NCBI GenBank assembly: GCA_024138015.1
Contig: JAMXBB010000011.1
Location: 72,296,522 to 72,360,521 of the forward strand
Length of the DNA stretch: 64,000 nt
Direction: 5' to 3'
DNA from: Lumnitzera littorea
Lineage: Eukaryota > Streptophyta > Magnoliopsida > Myrtales > Combretaceae
Shown here: positions 1 through 11,606 of the stretch, in pieces
How the letters are laid out: the number at the start of each line of letters is the position of its first letter
How positions within the stretch are numbered: position 1 is the first letter of the stretch
Translations under genes and position numbers: made by a program
Notes under the pieces: generated by a model
The model's database searches: none
What the model saw: only the letters and a program-made list of their open reading frames with translations
Told to the model about the DNA's origin: nothing

Positions 1-1
1 A

Positions 2-386
2 CATAGGACAGCAACTAAAGAGACCCCCTTTAACCTTACCTTTACCTTAGGAACGATCTTACCAGTCGAACTTGAGCTCCAAAATGTTCGTACCTAAGCA
101 TTAAATGTGGTGACAAATGAGATCAACCTAAATGCCAACTTTAACCTGATAGAAGAAGTTTGCAACCTAGCAAACACAAAACTCATTGTGTATCAGCAAA
201 AGGTAGCTAACTATTATGATAATAAGGTCAGGTATAAGGTCTTTCAACATGGCAACCAAGTGCATTAGAAGCTTGAAGCCTTGGGATTCAAGGAAGGTCA
301 TGGCAAGCTTGTACCAAATTAGAAAAGATCCAATCAAGGTTTATAAGGCATGGTACATACAAGCTAAAGTGCCTTAACAATTAACC
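2..386 (+). pseudogene. Integrase C-terminal remnant of Tat-type pol (copy A)
   Basis: Frame 2 reads through wording typical of the end of Tat-lineage integrases: ETPFNLTFTLGTILPVEL near the start, then VYQQKVANYYDNKVR, then a GKL motif before the GPY/F-like region. In-frame stops follow NVRT and GNQVH, and the frame shifts near nt 325. In this family the domain follows the catalytic core and helps bind DNA. The catalytic core itself is left of the window. It is clearly non-functional. Confidence 0.8.
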
Positions 387-580
387 TATCCTTAGAATAT
401 GGAATTCTAACAACCTTATGCTATATTTCAATTAAATTTTAAGCTAATATCGTTATTACATAATTATACTTAATGAAAAATTCATACTTTGTCGAGCAAA
501 GTTCTATTATTTTAGTTTATATTTATTGTTTGAACATCATAACTTAGCTTAGTTATATTGACATACCTAACGAGTTCAAT

Positions 581-720
581 GTCCCAACCCTGTTTTAGGG
601 TAACAGACCCTTAAGTCTTAGCCTCAATTGAGGTAAATAGACTCTTAATTTCTAACCTCATCGAAGGTAAATGAATATCAAACTATTAGCCCATTTTTAG
701 ATGAACTAATAGCCTCTACT
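581..720 (+). repeat. 34-bp tandem repeats after pol (copy A)
   Basis: About four degenerate units of 34-38 bp, each of the form GTCYTAGCCTCATCTGAGG followed by TAAATAGACTCTTAA-like sequence. The same repeat stands at the equivalent place in copy B (49,908-50,073). Such arrays between pol and the 3' LTR are common in Tat elements; their role is unknown. Confidence 0.7.
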
Positions 721-1039
721 TTATGAATGAGACAACCTAGCCTTTTCAAGCCACATCAATAAGTAATGCTTAACTGGTAAAGTAAGATATCTTTTCAATT
801 AGACCCAAGTCTAAACATTCAAGGTACTCCCAATAGGGAAAAGGATCTTTAGTCGCTATGATCTTAGGAAGAACCCTAACCGTACTCAGCTATATTCAAC
901 AGATTCCCAACGTTCAAGGAAAGGAGAAAGGATTGAGCTATATTTACTTGAAAAAACATGCAAATCATTTGGGTTAACATTCTAACTACATATATTTTTT
1001 TTTTTTTCAAAAAAAAGAAGAAGGAAGATAACAAAAAGT

Positions 1040-2322
1040 TTCTAAAAAATTAAGTCATAGTAAGAGGGTCACCAACAACTTTAAACACCTAGTTAGCTTC
1101 AAGCTTCAATTCGAGATTCTTCAACTCTGACTCTTTTCAAGGCTCTAGGTCCTTAGGGATCAAGGCAAAGTAGAGAAGGGATCTCTTCAACCTTTTTCGG
1201 CCTAAACTTCCCCCTCTACAAACTCAGTCTTAGATGCTTTGCTGGCATCCTCTTGTTAAGAGGAGTAAAGGCCCTTAAGAGGAGCATCTACGAAATCCAC
1301 AAAGTTAAATGAAGATCGAGATAATGCACTTTTATTAGTTTCCTCACTTCTAGGATCCTGTCATTCAAGACCTCCCCATGAAGATTAGCTTAGTCCTTGC
1401 TTTCCATCATCTCATCGAAGATCTTCTTTCAAAAGCCCTCTACAACTAAGGCAACATCACTATTTAGCTTTATAATACGCAACTGATGTCACCTTAGTAC
1501 TCCCTTGAGATGTTTGATTCTCACCTTATACTACTTCTCCCTTCCCTTAAAGGAGCTCATAGCTGATCTTGAAATTAAGAGCTTGCCATTGGTTGATTCC
1601 CTAGGATTAGAGTTTAGATACTTCTCATTCTAATCCCTTCTGGCTACGTTAAGTGATTGAAAGATTCATTTGTAGAGTAGCATTCCTATATGATACAGCA
1701 TCAATCTAGCAACTCATCTCCTTTACTTGAGCCTTTACCTTCTTCATGATCTTGTCAGCTTTAACAAGCATTTGCCTACTTCCTTCTAGACATTCCTTAG
1801 CTCATTTTTAGTCTTCTAAGCTCTCTACAACAAATGGGTTTGTTATTAAACAACCTTTTGTGTTTATCTACAAAGATGCAATGCTTGAATTTAGCTTAAG
1901 CTATCTTCATTTTCTCTTCCTTCCAAATATCAATAAGGGCTTAGATTATTGAATTTAAGTACAAAAGAAAAACAAAGAGAGAGATAGAGAGGATTAGTAA
2001 AGTTAAAAAGCAAATACAATCCACTAAATTTAAGGGAAATAATAATCATATCATAAAGTTTTGCATAAACAAGACATTCCATTGCATAATCGTTGAACAT
2101 CAAGATGCATTCCTTCAATGCATCCTTATCCTTAGGTAGTACCATGGCCTTTAGGAGCTTACAACACATAGAGCCATTACCGGAACCCTTATCCTCAACA
2201 CAGATGACGTAGATATGGACAAATTTGTGATGACAAGCTTTAAGGACAAAAAGGGAGTATCAATGAGATGAATTCCTATATGAAGCAGGCCCTAAAGGCC
2301 CTTTGCTCCTCAACTTGTCTTT
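1040..2322 (-). pseudogene. Antisense ORF of Tat element, C-terminal part (copy A)
   Basis: Read on the - strand this is the far end of the antisense ORF that begins at 10,306. The clearest stretch is KADKIMKKVKAQVKEMSC followed by an Asp-Ala-Val and Arg-Asn-Ala stretch, matching copy B's MAKTDEVMPKAKAKLEEM at the same place. Its Lys/Glu-rich, heptad-like composition suggests a coiled coil. Stops and frameshifts are frequent. It is separated from its N-terminal part (8,788-10,306) by the inserted Ty3 element. Function in the element is unknown. Confidence 0.55.
2318..2322. repeat. Target-site duplication of nested Ty3 element, left
   Basis: TCTTT just outside the left LTR; its partner at 8,783-8,787 is TCCTT. 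One mismatch in five, as expected for an old insertion. Confidence 0.65.
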
Positions 2323-3214
2323 TGATGTGCTTAGGAGCTCAGTTATCACTAGAACTTACCGAGACAAAATTGAACTGAAATGAGTCCTTCGAGATATCAA
2401 AGAAAATTAAAGGGAAACGGTCCACAATCGAACAAGAGTAGCTGACATGAAGCTGCTTGGAGAATGTGACTCACCAACGAACACAACACGACTTAACACC
2501 TCATTTGATATAACGCACAAGTTGATGTCAAGGTCTACCCCCCACTAATCTTAAGCTACTTAACAAAATTAGATAAGAGTGTAAGGAGTATGGGCTTTGA
2601 GAGAATTGTCTCATAAAAACAGAGTATTCAGTAATAAGATGTAAGTTATATCCAACTTATAAGAGAAAAAGACTATTTATAGTAAGTCCTTAGGGCAGCA
2701 TTACAAATAAAAAAATTACAAGAAAATATTTACAAAATGGGGATTCCTAATACATACGAAAAGGGTAAAAAGAACAATAAACCAAAAATGGAAAAATAGT
2801 TAAATATTAGACAAGGTAGACAGCTAGTAGTGCAGCATTAGTCCCGTACGAATATTCTCTAAGCACAGCAGGCAAGAAGGGTTAAAATGTTACGGCACTA
2901 AAGGAGCCGGGACGAAAGAGATGATAGTATACCAAGAGAAAACTACTTGATCGTTTAAGTGAGTCTCTCGTCACTCAGCAAGTGATTCTCGACAGTAGTT
3001 GGTCGGAGTACTCGCAAAGGAATGGTTGACATCATTACTACCGAGTGTACAGATCAATGTATGATAACATAAGGAGCTCAGGGAGTTCAACCACCTTTCT
3101 TTGATGTACAGTTTCTCATCATCAGCAGGTTGCCGAGAGAGAATTCTTCAGGAGAGGAATTGGAGGCCTCAGAGGCGCGTACGAGTAATGGGACCGTGGA
3201 CTGACAGTGCATCA
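2323..3214 (-). repeat. 3' LTR of nested chromovirus-like element
   Basis: 892 bp, aligning along its whole length with 7,866-8,782 with many substitutions and small indels, so the insertion is old. Starts TGATG and ends CATCA. A TATA box (TATAAATA on the - strand) is at 2,674-2,681. A clear polypurine tract next to it (from 3,215) is not visible; the site reads only weakly purine-rich. Confidence 0.88.
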
Positions 3215-3229
3215 ATTTCTCGAAGTTGT

Positions 3230-4230
3230 TGAAGATTTGCCCTCAAATCTTAACCTTCATCATCATCAAGCACATATGGAGTTAAGTCGGCGACGTTGAA
3301 TGTGGTGGATATGTCGAAACCTTCAGGTAGCTCAATTTTGTAGGCATTGTTGTTAAGGCTCCTCAAGATCTTATAGGGTCCATCTGCTCCGGGTGATAGT
3401 TTGTTCGTTCTCTTGCTAGGGAAGCATTCTTTGCTAAGATGGATCCAAACAAGGTCCCCAAGAGCATAAATGATTCGTTTCCTTCCGCGACTTCGTCAAG
3501 CTATAATTTTGGTCAATTACTCGGCAATTCTTTGCTGTAACTTGTGAAACTCCTCAGCACGTTGCAGGTCGAATTGACTCTCCCCTTATGTAGACGGATT
3601 GTTAACTAAGTTTAAGGGTAGGTTCAAGTTAAGTCCTTAAACAATCTCGATGGTGATGTTCCAGTGGAGTTATGAGTTGAGCGATTGTAGGAAAATTCAA
3701 TTATGGGTAGGCATAAATCCCAGTCATGAGAGTTCTTTCCAACAGTGGCGTATAGAAAACTACCAACGGTTCTGTTAACTACTTTAGTTTGGTCATTTGT
3801 TTGAAAGTGGCAAGAGGTACTGAACAGGAGCTTAGTGTCGAGTTTCCTCCATAGGGTTTTCCAAAAGAAGCTCATGAATTTCGAATCATGGTCAGAAACA
3901 ATAATTCTCGGCACTCCATGTAGTCGCACAATTTCCTATAAAAAGAGGTTAGCAATGAATAAAACATCATTAATCCTGTGGTAGGGAATGAAGTAGCCTA
4001 TCTTACTGAACCGATCAACCACCACCATGATCGAATCATATCTTATCGACATGTAAGGAAGGCTAAGCATGAAATCCATACTTATATCAATCTATGGCTA
4101 CTCGAGAATTGGCAGGGGCGTGTATTCTCCATAGGGCTCTCTCCTCCCTTTAGTATACTTACGCACCTTGCACTCCTTAAGTATTCGATGCACATCCTTC
4201 ATCATCCCAGGTTAGTAAAAATGCTCCTTT
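3230..4230 (-). pseudogene. Integrase of nested chromovirus-like element
   Basis: The - strand shows a degenerate zinc-binding N-terminus, the core with DISMDF (first catalytic Asp, about 4,070-4,090) and SDHDSKF (second Asp), then QTKVVNRTVG, where the third catalytic residue, Glu in the family, is Lys (codon 3,783-3,785). After a decayed stretch comes a GPY/F-type end, SPGADGPYKILRSLNNNAYK, and FNVADLTPYVLDDDEG. In-frame stops are present, for example before the core and in the end region. Integrase would insert the cDNA copy into the genome; this one cannot. Confidence 0.85.
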
Positions 4231-4436
4231 AATATTTCAATCGTTCTCTTTTCCCTAAAATGGCCAATTAAACCCCTAGCATGAGTTTCTTGAACTAATA
4301 GCTCCTTTGCAGAACCACTCAGCACGCACATCTGCTTGCCCTTTATCAAGAACCCCTTACTCAAGTAGAATTCGTCCATAGCTCCTCTATCACTGCACTT
4401 GACTACTAAAGGCCCAAAATGTTGGTCATGCTCATA

Positions 4437-4980
4437 TCAATCAAGTAGAGTGCTAAATCCAAGCACTTTAGCTTGCAATGTTATGATGAAGGTATGACGA
4501 TGAGAAAGTGCATCAGCCACTGTATTAGTGCTTCCCTTCTTATACCTAATGACATAGCAAAAGGCCTCCAGAAACTCGACCCACTTGACGTGATGCCAAG
4601 AAAGCTTCTGTTGCCCGCAAAGATGCTTGAGAGATTCATGATTGGAATAGATGATGAATTCTCTCAACAACAAGTAATGCTGCTAGTTCTGGAGTGTATG
4701 GACAAGGGCATAGAACTCCTTATCGTTGGTTAAGTAATTCAAGGCAGCACCTCGAAGGTTTTTGCTAAAGTAAGCAATCGGTCAACACTCCTGCATAAGT
4801 ACAACACCAATGCCAACACCAGACAAATCACATTCAACCTCAAAAACCTTCTCAAAATTTGGTAGGCCAACTATTGGAGCAGATGTCAGCTTACACTTCA
4901 CATCTTCAAAACTCCTCTGAGCCTTTTCTGTCCATTTAAACTCAACTTTCTTCTTGGTTAATTCAGTCAACGGCACAGTT
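4437..4980 (-). pseudogene. RNase H of nested chromovirus-like element
   Basis: Follows RT on the - strand. CDLSGVGIGVVL (around 4,800-4,830) holds the first acidic residue; REFIIYSNHESLKHL carries Asn where the family has a catalytic Asp (codon 4,641-4,643). The C-terminus YKKGSTNTVADALSH matches the usual tether wording. The domain would remove the RNA strand during reverse transcription. A break in frame lies between 4,782 and 4,673. Confidence 0.82.
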
Positions 4981-5700
4981 GTAAAGCTGAAGTTCCAAAT
5001 AAATCTTAGATAGAAAGAGGCTAGGCTATGGAAGCTCCTAACTTTGGCTACACTTGTCGATGTAGGCCAATCATTAATAGCCTTGACCTTTTCCTCGTCA
5101 ACGCAAACTCCACTCCCTGAAACGACAAATCCGAAGAATACAACCTCTCTCTGACAGAACGTGCATTTCTTCAAGTTGCGGAATAATTTCTTGGCATGGA
5201 GTATGTTAAACACCAATCTCAAATGTTCAATATGAACAAGAAGGTCAACATTATAGACCAAAATATTGTCAAAATAAACCACAACGCATTTGCTTATCAA
5301 TGATCAAAGTACATGATTCATGAGTCACATGAATGTACTTGGGGCGTTAGTTAAACTAAATGGCATAACCATCCACTCAAATAAACCATCCCGAGTCTTA
5401 AAGGCTGTTTTCCATTTATCTCCCAGTATCATTTGTATTTGATGATAGCTACTCTTTAGATCTATTTTCGAAAAGATACGTCCATCATGCAACTCATTAA
5501 GCATGTCATCCAACCATGGCATCGAGTATCGGTACTTAACAATAATCTTATTGATGGCACAGCTGTTAATGTACATCCTCCATGATCCATCTTTCTTTGG
5601 TACTAGCACGGCTGGGACGGCACATGGGCTCATGCTCTTACGGACATATCCGCGATCTACCAACTCATCAACTTGCTTTTTCAACTTGGCTGGCTATTCA
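4980..5700 (-). pseudogene. Reverse transcriptase of nested chromovirus-like element
   Basis: Reads SPCAVPAVLVPKKDGSWRM, KIDLKSSYHQI and MPFSLTNAPSTFM, then YFDNILVYN, where the family's catalytic pair YFDD is YFDN (codon 5,265-5,267). Two TGA stops follow NAPSTFM (codons at 5,325-5,327 and 5,304-5,306). Both sit where the family commonly has Arg and are consistent with CGA to TGA change. The polymerase is inactive. Confidence 0.88.
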
Positions 5701-5825
5701 AGATTAAGTCTATAGGTAGGTTGATTTGGTAGGGCTACTCTAGGTTGAAGATCGATGCAATGCTTAGTTCTTCTCAAGGGAGGTAATCCTTTCGGCATCT
5801 CAAATGGAAATAGGTCGACAAAATC

Positions 5826-6236
5826 CTAAAGTAGTTGTAGCACTTTGGCAGGTAAGTTATCGGCCTCTCTAACCTCTAGGAGTTTCCTTACCAAGAGGAG
5901 TGCATAATCCTCAGGTTTGACCTCTCGTGCAAACTGAGCCCGGGAAATCATTAAGAACTTTCGCTGTAGAGATCTCATAACCTTTTCCTGAGCTTCTTGC
6001 ACTTCCCTAGGACTCATCGGCGTCGATATAACTTTCTTCCTGTCCTTTTGAAACATATAGGTGTTTCTATTCCCATCATGTAACACCCTTATGTCAAATA
6101 GCCACAGTTGGCCGAGTAATATGTAAGATGCACACATGGGCAGGACGTTACACAACACCTCATCTCTGTATCTATCACCAATAGTAATCGACACTCTGAC
6201 TTGCTCAGAAACATGTAATCCTCCTCTCTTGTTCAA
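5826..6236 (-). pseudogene. Aspartic protease region of nested chromovirus-like element
   Basis: A 136-codon open stretch on the - strand with CASYILLGQLWLFDIRVLHDG, wording typical of the C-terminal half of plant Ty3/gypsy proteases (ILLGRPW-type motif, here GQLW). The active-site DSG/DTG lies upstream, in the more decayed part near 6,300, where CTVIIDGGS can be read, so only the second half is well preserved. It lies between the zinc knuckle and RT as expected. Confidence 0.72.
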
Positions 6237-6592
6237 CTAGTGAATCTTGTACGGCTTAGGGTATGGAAGAGTTGGCAATTTCATGACCTTAACTACCCCT
6301 TACACGATGACGTTGGTACAGCTCCCTCCGTCAATGATCACAGTGCATAACTTGCCATTCACTCGGCAATTTGTATGAAAAAGATTCTCTCTCTACTCGT
6401 TCTCATTAGCTACAAAAGTATTGAGAGATCGCTAAACAATAAAGCAATACTCGGCACCGCCCTTAGGGGGTATCTCGACTCCCGAATCTTCCTCAAATTC
6501 TTCCAGCATCTAATCAGTTGCCACTTCTTCCTCTCCTTTACTCGCACTTTCTACTTCAAACTGGAGCTAATCTCCCTTAATGGTCATGACTC

Positions 6593-7742
6593 AACAATTC
6601 GGATATTGGCTAGCCATATATCCATAGCCAAGACACTTAAAACATTTGATTTCTCAGGTTTTCCGTCCTGAGCTCTGACCGTGGTCTCTTCTGATCTCAG
6701 GTTCCTTAGTCTTGCTCTTACTTCGACCCTTGATTGGTCGACTCAACATGTGACATCGGCATTCAACCTTAGATCTATTTGATGCCCTATCACACCCTAC
6801 TTTACTTGACAAGCCATTCCTACTCGGCATCATTGTTCTGTTATTTGGCATTCAACTAGCCTAGTTCTGTCGTTGCCTTTCAATACTTTGGGCTATACGA
6901 ATGGTTTCATCTAGAGTTGTGAGGCTTTGCAATTCCATGACGTAACCAATCTCAACTTGGAGTCCCGAGATGAACCGTACTATAGATCGGGTCTCAGGCT
7001 CATCAACATCACATCATATCATGAGCAACTAAAATTCTCGGACATAGTCGTCTACGAATCTATTACCTTGCCTCAAGTCTTAGAGTTGTCGAAAAGTGTC
7101 TTGCTTGTACTGTTTGAGAACGAACCTACTTCTCAGAACTCTCTTCATCTTGTTCCATACCTAGAAAATTCTGTAGCTTCTTCCACCGCATTATCGCATA
7201 CCTAGAAAATTCTAACGCAACTACCCTACTGCAGACAACATCTTCATAATCGTAGAAGTCGAATATCTTTTCGATCTTCTCTTCTCAGTCAAGGTAGTCA
7301 TTAACACTACCAGACCCGTTAAAGCTTAGAATCTGTACTTTAAGATGTTTGGTACCTCTTGGCACTCTGAACTTACGCTCATCCATCCCATCATACTGGT
7401 CTTCTTCCTCTTCGTACTCTTCCACTTCATCTAACTCTAACCTTCTTCTCGTAACTCTATCGACATGTCGTAGTGGTCTTGGTTCACAGGAAAGACTTCC
7501 AGACCTCACTCGTTCATCTACCTCCTTGGCTTATCTCTTGTTTCTCGGCCCTACTTAGTAACTCTTTCATGCGATCTAGCCTCTAAGACCCTGTTTACTA
7601 AGATAGTTAAGTTGGCCACAATAGTAGCAAGATCTTGTATCTACTCATCAATAGTACGTGATGTTTGTTGGCTAACTTGACCACAACCATGAGCATTACT
7701 CTCGACATCGTGAATCTCTCCCTGTACACTAAGGTTTGACAT
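6593..7742 (-). pseudogene. gag of nested chromovirus-like element
   Basis: Starts at ATG 7,742 (MSNLSVQGEIHDVESNAHG), which matches the MTNLNVNFGAQDGNNG start of the gag at 63,065. An acidic stretch follows (EVEEYEEEEDQYDGMDE) and then HLKVQILSFNGSGSVNDYLD, the conserved start of the gag core. The zinc knuckle (6,603-6,644) reads CFKCLGYGYMASQY, so its His and last Cys are both Tyr. Stops and at least one frameshift (around 7,500) are present. Confidence 0.8.
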
Positions 7743-7845
7743 TCTCAATACAACCTTCAATAAGGATACTTCACGTAAATGCATTTTACACACAAATATC
7801 TCGAACAGCAAACTAACACTACACAGCTCTCGGTCTCAACCTCAA

Positions 7846-7857
7846 GCTCTGATACCA
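7846..7857 (-). other. Primer binding site, initiator tRNA-Met type
   Basis: TGGTATCAGAGC on the - strand, 8 nt inside the 5' LTR. This is the standard complement of the 3' end of plant initiator tRNA-Met and fixes the element's orientation. Confidence 0.88.
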
Positions 7858-7865
7858 GGAATATA

Positions 7866-8782
7866 TGGTGTACTTAGAAGCTTAGTTATCACTAGGACTT
7901 ACCAAGGCAGAATTGAATTGAAATGGGTTCTTCAAGATATTAAAGAAAATTAAAAGGAAACGGTCTACAATTAAACAAGAGTAGCTGACGTGAAGCTACT
8001 CAAAAGATGTGACTCACCAACGAACACAACATGACTTGACACTTTACTTAATATGATGCACAAGTTGATATCAAGGTCCACCCACCACTAATCCTAAGCT
8101 ACTCGGCAAGATTAGATAAGAGTGTAAGGAGTATGGACTTGGAGAGGATTGTCTCACAAGAACAGAGTATTCAGTATTAAGATGTAAGTTATATCTGGCT
8201 TATAAGAAAAAAGGACTATTTATAGTAAGTCTTTAGGGCAACATTACAAATAAATAAATTACAAGAAAATATTTACAAAAAGGGGATTCCTAGTACATAC
8301 GAAAAGAGTAAAAAATATAACAAACCAAAAAATGGACAAACAGTTAAATATCAGACGAGGTGAACAGCTGGCAGTGCAGCATTGGTCCCGTACAAATATT
8401 CTCTAAGTACAGCAGGCGGGAAAAGTCAAAATGTTGCAGCACTAAAGGGGCCAAGATGAGAGAGATGGTAATATGCCGAGAGAAAACTACTTGGCCATTT
8501 AAGCGAGTCTCTTGTCATTCAGCAAGTGATTCTTGGCAACAGTTGGTCAGAGTACTCGGCACAGGATCCTCTATAAGAGAATAGTCGGCATCATCACTAC
8601 CGAGTATACAGATCAATATATGACAATGTGGGGAGCTCAGGAAGTTCAACCACCTTTCTTCAATGTACAGTTTCTGGTCATTAGCAGGTTGCCAAGAGAG
8701 AATTCTTCACGAAAGAAATTGGAAGTATCGGAGGCCTCGGAGGAGTGTGCGAGTAATGGGACCGCTGACCGACAGTGCATCA
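7866..8782 (-). repeat. 5' LTR of nested chromovirus-like element
   Basis: 917 bp, partner of 2,323-3,214. TATA box on the - strand at 8,217-8,224. Flanked on the right by TCCTT (8,783-8,787). The two LTRs differ at many sites, so the element is old. Confidence 0.88.
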
Positions 8783-8787
8783 TCCTT

Positions 8788-10306
8788 CATCTTGCTTTCT
8801 TCTTTAATCCTTGATCCCTTTTCTAATGCACTAGCTAATTAGAAGGACCAGTGTCTTTGTTTTGTGGCTCTTTATTTAGAACATGTACAATAGGTCAATT
8901 TAAGTTGCCTTCGATGCCTCTTCAACATCTTTTTACCCATTTCATTTCTTAAACTTAGAGGGCTTGTCTTTCCCTTTCAACTTTAACTTGATAGCTAAGT
9001 TGGCTACAAATCTATTTTCCTAGGCGTCCTTAACCTCAATGGTGACAACCCCTTTCTCTATGGGATGAGGGGGAAGGGGGTTTGGGGGTGGGTAAGGTGC
9101 TTCTTTTTAGTCGAATTAACCTATTGCTCCCTTTTAAAGCAACTATAGCTACCATTTGACTCTTTAGATGGGTAGAAGGATTTATCTTTTTTAGCTCCAT
9201 ATTTGTAAGACAAAGAAACAAGTTAGAGATTAAGGGAGAAGAGAAGCATATAAGGCATTGTACCGAGCACGAGTCTTAAGTGGACGTTATTTCAACAACA
9301 TCAATAGACATATAGCTCCCCCTTAGCCAGTCTAACTTGACATGGTGAGAGACATAAGTTATACCTCCCTCATCTTCAGGAATCATTTCAATGCCATAGG
9401 TAGCACATACCTTCTTCTCGACATCAAAAGACTCATTCAAACGTTTCACCTCGACTTTAGGTAATCAACTACGCATTTATCATTTGGCTAAAGTTCTAAG
9501 GAAGTTATCCCTATTGGCTTGACCTAGCCCGTCTAGAAGTTTAGCTCCACATTCGACTTGAATACTACAAAGTTATCCTTCCATCCATGGATGAAAGAAG
9601 CTTGCCACTCAAATAGCTTCTTACTAGATCAACTCATCACATAATACCAGCTTGGCACTAACCCATTGTACTTTACCCCATAAAAATAAGTAAACAACTA
9701 TAAGGTTGCCCTTAGGTGTAACTCATCATAAATTACTTCAAATGCGAGCAATATTAAGTAAGCATTATGGATGAGCTAGCTACGATTCATTCAATAGTAG
9801 TTGTAGAAAGCCTTTTGGAAGTTGGTGAAGAGAAGTCAAAGTCAAACTCAAGATGCTTGTAGTATAAGCACAACCGGTTCTCTCCTATTGATGCATTTAG
9901 GTCATTTTTCTTAGGCCTCTCTACATGCTTACCTTTGGAAGTTAGTTAAAGTATAATAACATACTAGATGCTTTTAACTCTAACAACTAGCTAACTACCC
10001 CATTCAGTGTGTCATTAAGTACTACCTTCATGTACAAAGGTACAACGGGCTTCCTATCTTTACCATCATCAAAGTAAACACCCATAAGAAGCTTCTCACC
10101 CACCATCAACATGTCAAGATAACCACTTACTCTCTAGTTAACATCACTAAGCCTAAAGACTACCTTGAAGGAAGTGCCATTACTACAACCCATGGTAAGG
10201 AGGGCAAATGGGAAAGAAAGTATCCCTTCGAAAATGTTAGTGCTTTCTCGGTGCTTATCAGTAAGCATATGTGAAGAATAGGATGAGACAATTTCCTTAC
10301 TTCCAT
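8788..10306 (-). pseudogene. Antisense ORF of Tat element, N-terminal part (copy A)
   Basis: Runs opposite to gag-pol. From ATG 10,306 it shows GTSFKVVFRLSDVN, then KDRKPVVPLYMKVVLNDTL, YYKHLEFDF, AFYNYY, LIHNAYLILLAFEVIYDELH and FTYFYGVKYNGLVPSWYYVM. Copy B has the same order (YYKYFEFRIPIPFF, AFFNYHKMNPTQLVPNAYQI, LRYFYRVKYININGG). This resembles the globular domain of the plant-specific putative transposon proteins found as extra ORFs in Tat elements. At least one frameshift (about 9,840) and many stops are present. The role is unknown; no catalytic motif is visible. Confidence 0.65.
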
Positions 10307-10425
10307 GTTGAAATCTTGACAAAGAAATCCTGAACTTAAAGGGGTAAGCTTGCAAAGTTGAGATGAAAAAAACAAAACTAAAAGCTTTAAAGGAGCAAAA
10401 GTTAAGTTACAGATTAAGGTTCACA

Positions 10426-10433
10426 TATTTATA
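10426..10433 (-). promoter_or_regulatory. TATA box of the antisense ORF (copy A)
   Basis: GGCTATAAATA on the - strand, 120 bp ahead of the antisense ATG at 10,306. Copy B has the same box (53,126-53,133) 123 bp ahead of its ATG, with the same flanking GC dinucleotide. Conservation in two diverged copies supports a real antisense promoter in the parent element. Confidence 0.55.
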
Positions 10434-10579
10434 GCCGTGTGCAATAATCAATGTTACGGTTATCGCAAATGCAACCGATTCGAGACACTTTGATCAAACC
10501 TTACCACATGCCCTATAAAAAGAATGAACAACCTAAATCTACTAAGTAGAGGTGTCCCTACGAAGATGAACCTAATAGC

Positions 10580-11098
10580 TAATAATGCCTTATACCAAAG
10601 GTAGTTAATAACTGACCAATAGACACTAATAAGCCTTTTTCAATTACTTAGCCTAAAAGTTTCTAGCTATTATTAACATGTTATTCATTATTTGGCCTTA
10701 TATACTATTACTCAACATCTCCCATAATCCATGAAGGACTCCATTCATATAGAGTATCATAATTCCTATCCCAACTACCCCCTTCCCTTTTCCATGGTTA
10801 ATTACGAAACTTCTTCATTGAGAGAACCTATAATTAGGTCTAAATTTCCCCCTTTTTGATCATTGCATTGGACATCTATTAGCAAGGGGTCAACTCTGAT
10901 ATCATTTGATAACACTATAAAGTGAATATAATTAATAACCAAGCTAACAAATACTAAATGACCTACTTTAACTATTTAGCCTAAAAGTTTCTAAATAATG
11001 TCGACATGTTATTCACTACTTAGTCTTATATACTTGCTACTCAACATTTCCTACAATCTATATGAGACTCCACTCACATTTTGTTGCATGGGGTATCA
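10580..11098 (-). mobile_element. TRIM (miniature LTR retrotransposon) 1
   Basis: 519 bp on the - strand: 5' LTR 10,907-11,098 (192 bp), PBS-like TGATATCAGAG at 10,894-10,904, a 147-bp interior without coding capacity, a strong polypurine tract at 10,760-10,793, and 3' LTR 10,580-10,759 (180 bp). The 5' LTR ends are TGATA/TATCA. Both LTRs contain GTTGAGTA, AGTATATAAG and AGAAACTTTTAGGCTAA. Flanks carry ATAGC (10,575-10,579 and 11,100-11,104, with one extra base at 11,099). Copy B continues uninterrupted through AATAGC at the same place. Confidence 0.85.
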
Positions 11099-11606
11099 CA
11101 TAGCCCATTGCCACATATCTTTGGCAACGCACTAAAATTTACATGTATAATATAAATTGAATTAATGGTTCTTGAGTAAGTTGAAGTGCCTCAAATTTAA
11201 CAACTCACAGAGAGATCAATTCATGCCATTTAGCTAACAATACTTCATTTCTACTAAGTCTAAATGTAGCTAAACAACACCTATCAACACACTAGCTTGA
11301 CTTTAGCGAAGGCTTTCTTAGCTTCACTCATTTTGAGCCCACGTTCATCCAAGAAGCATAAGGATGCCTTAGCTTAGATAACCTATTGGCTCAACCACTC
11401 CATTACGATTGTTCCAAAGGTAACTAAACCTTATGGCATGGGAGCTCTAAATACTATAAAAACAAGTCGGTAGAACAATGGGGTAGCTTTTGTCCTTCAG
11501 CCGAACCTTTTATCCAATGCATGTAGCAGTCTGTCTTAGGACCTTAGGAGCCTTGCTAAAGCTTACTTTCCTCATCAACTAGTCACCAATGAGAGTAGGG
11601 ACTAAT

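Larger units (their letters stand above)
2323..8782 (-). mobile_element. Complete, decayed chromovirus-like Ty3/gypsy element
   Basis: A full-length element on the - strand: 5' LTR 7,866-8,782, tRNA-iMet-type PBS 7,846-7,857, gag from 7,742, zinc knuckle, protease, RT, RNase H, integrase, and 3' LTR 2,323-3,214. LTR ends are TGATG/CATCA (the 5' copy has TGGTG). The RT wording SPCAVPAVLVPKKDGSW and the integrase end FNVADLTPY fit chromoviruses near the CRM/Galadriel clades; I cannot settle the clade without a tree. All genes carry stops and shifts. It sits inside copy A; copy B is uninterrupted at this point. Confidence 0.88.

Noticed and set aside
8360..8814. Two + strand open frames
   Set aside because: They lie in the 5' LTR of the nested element, antisense to it; the other LTR has no matching frame.
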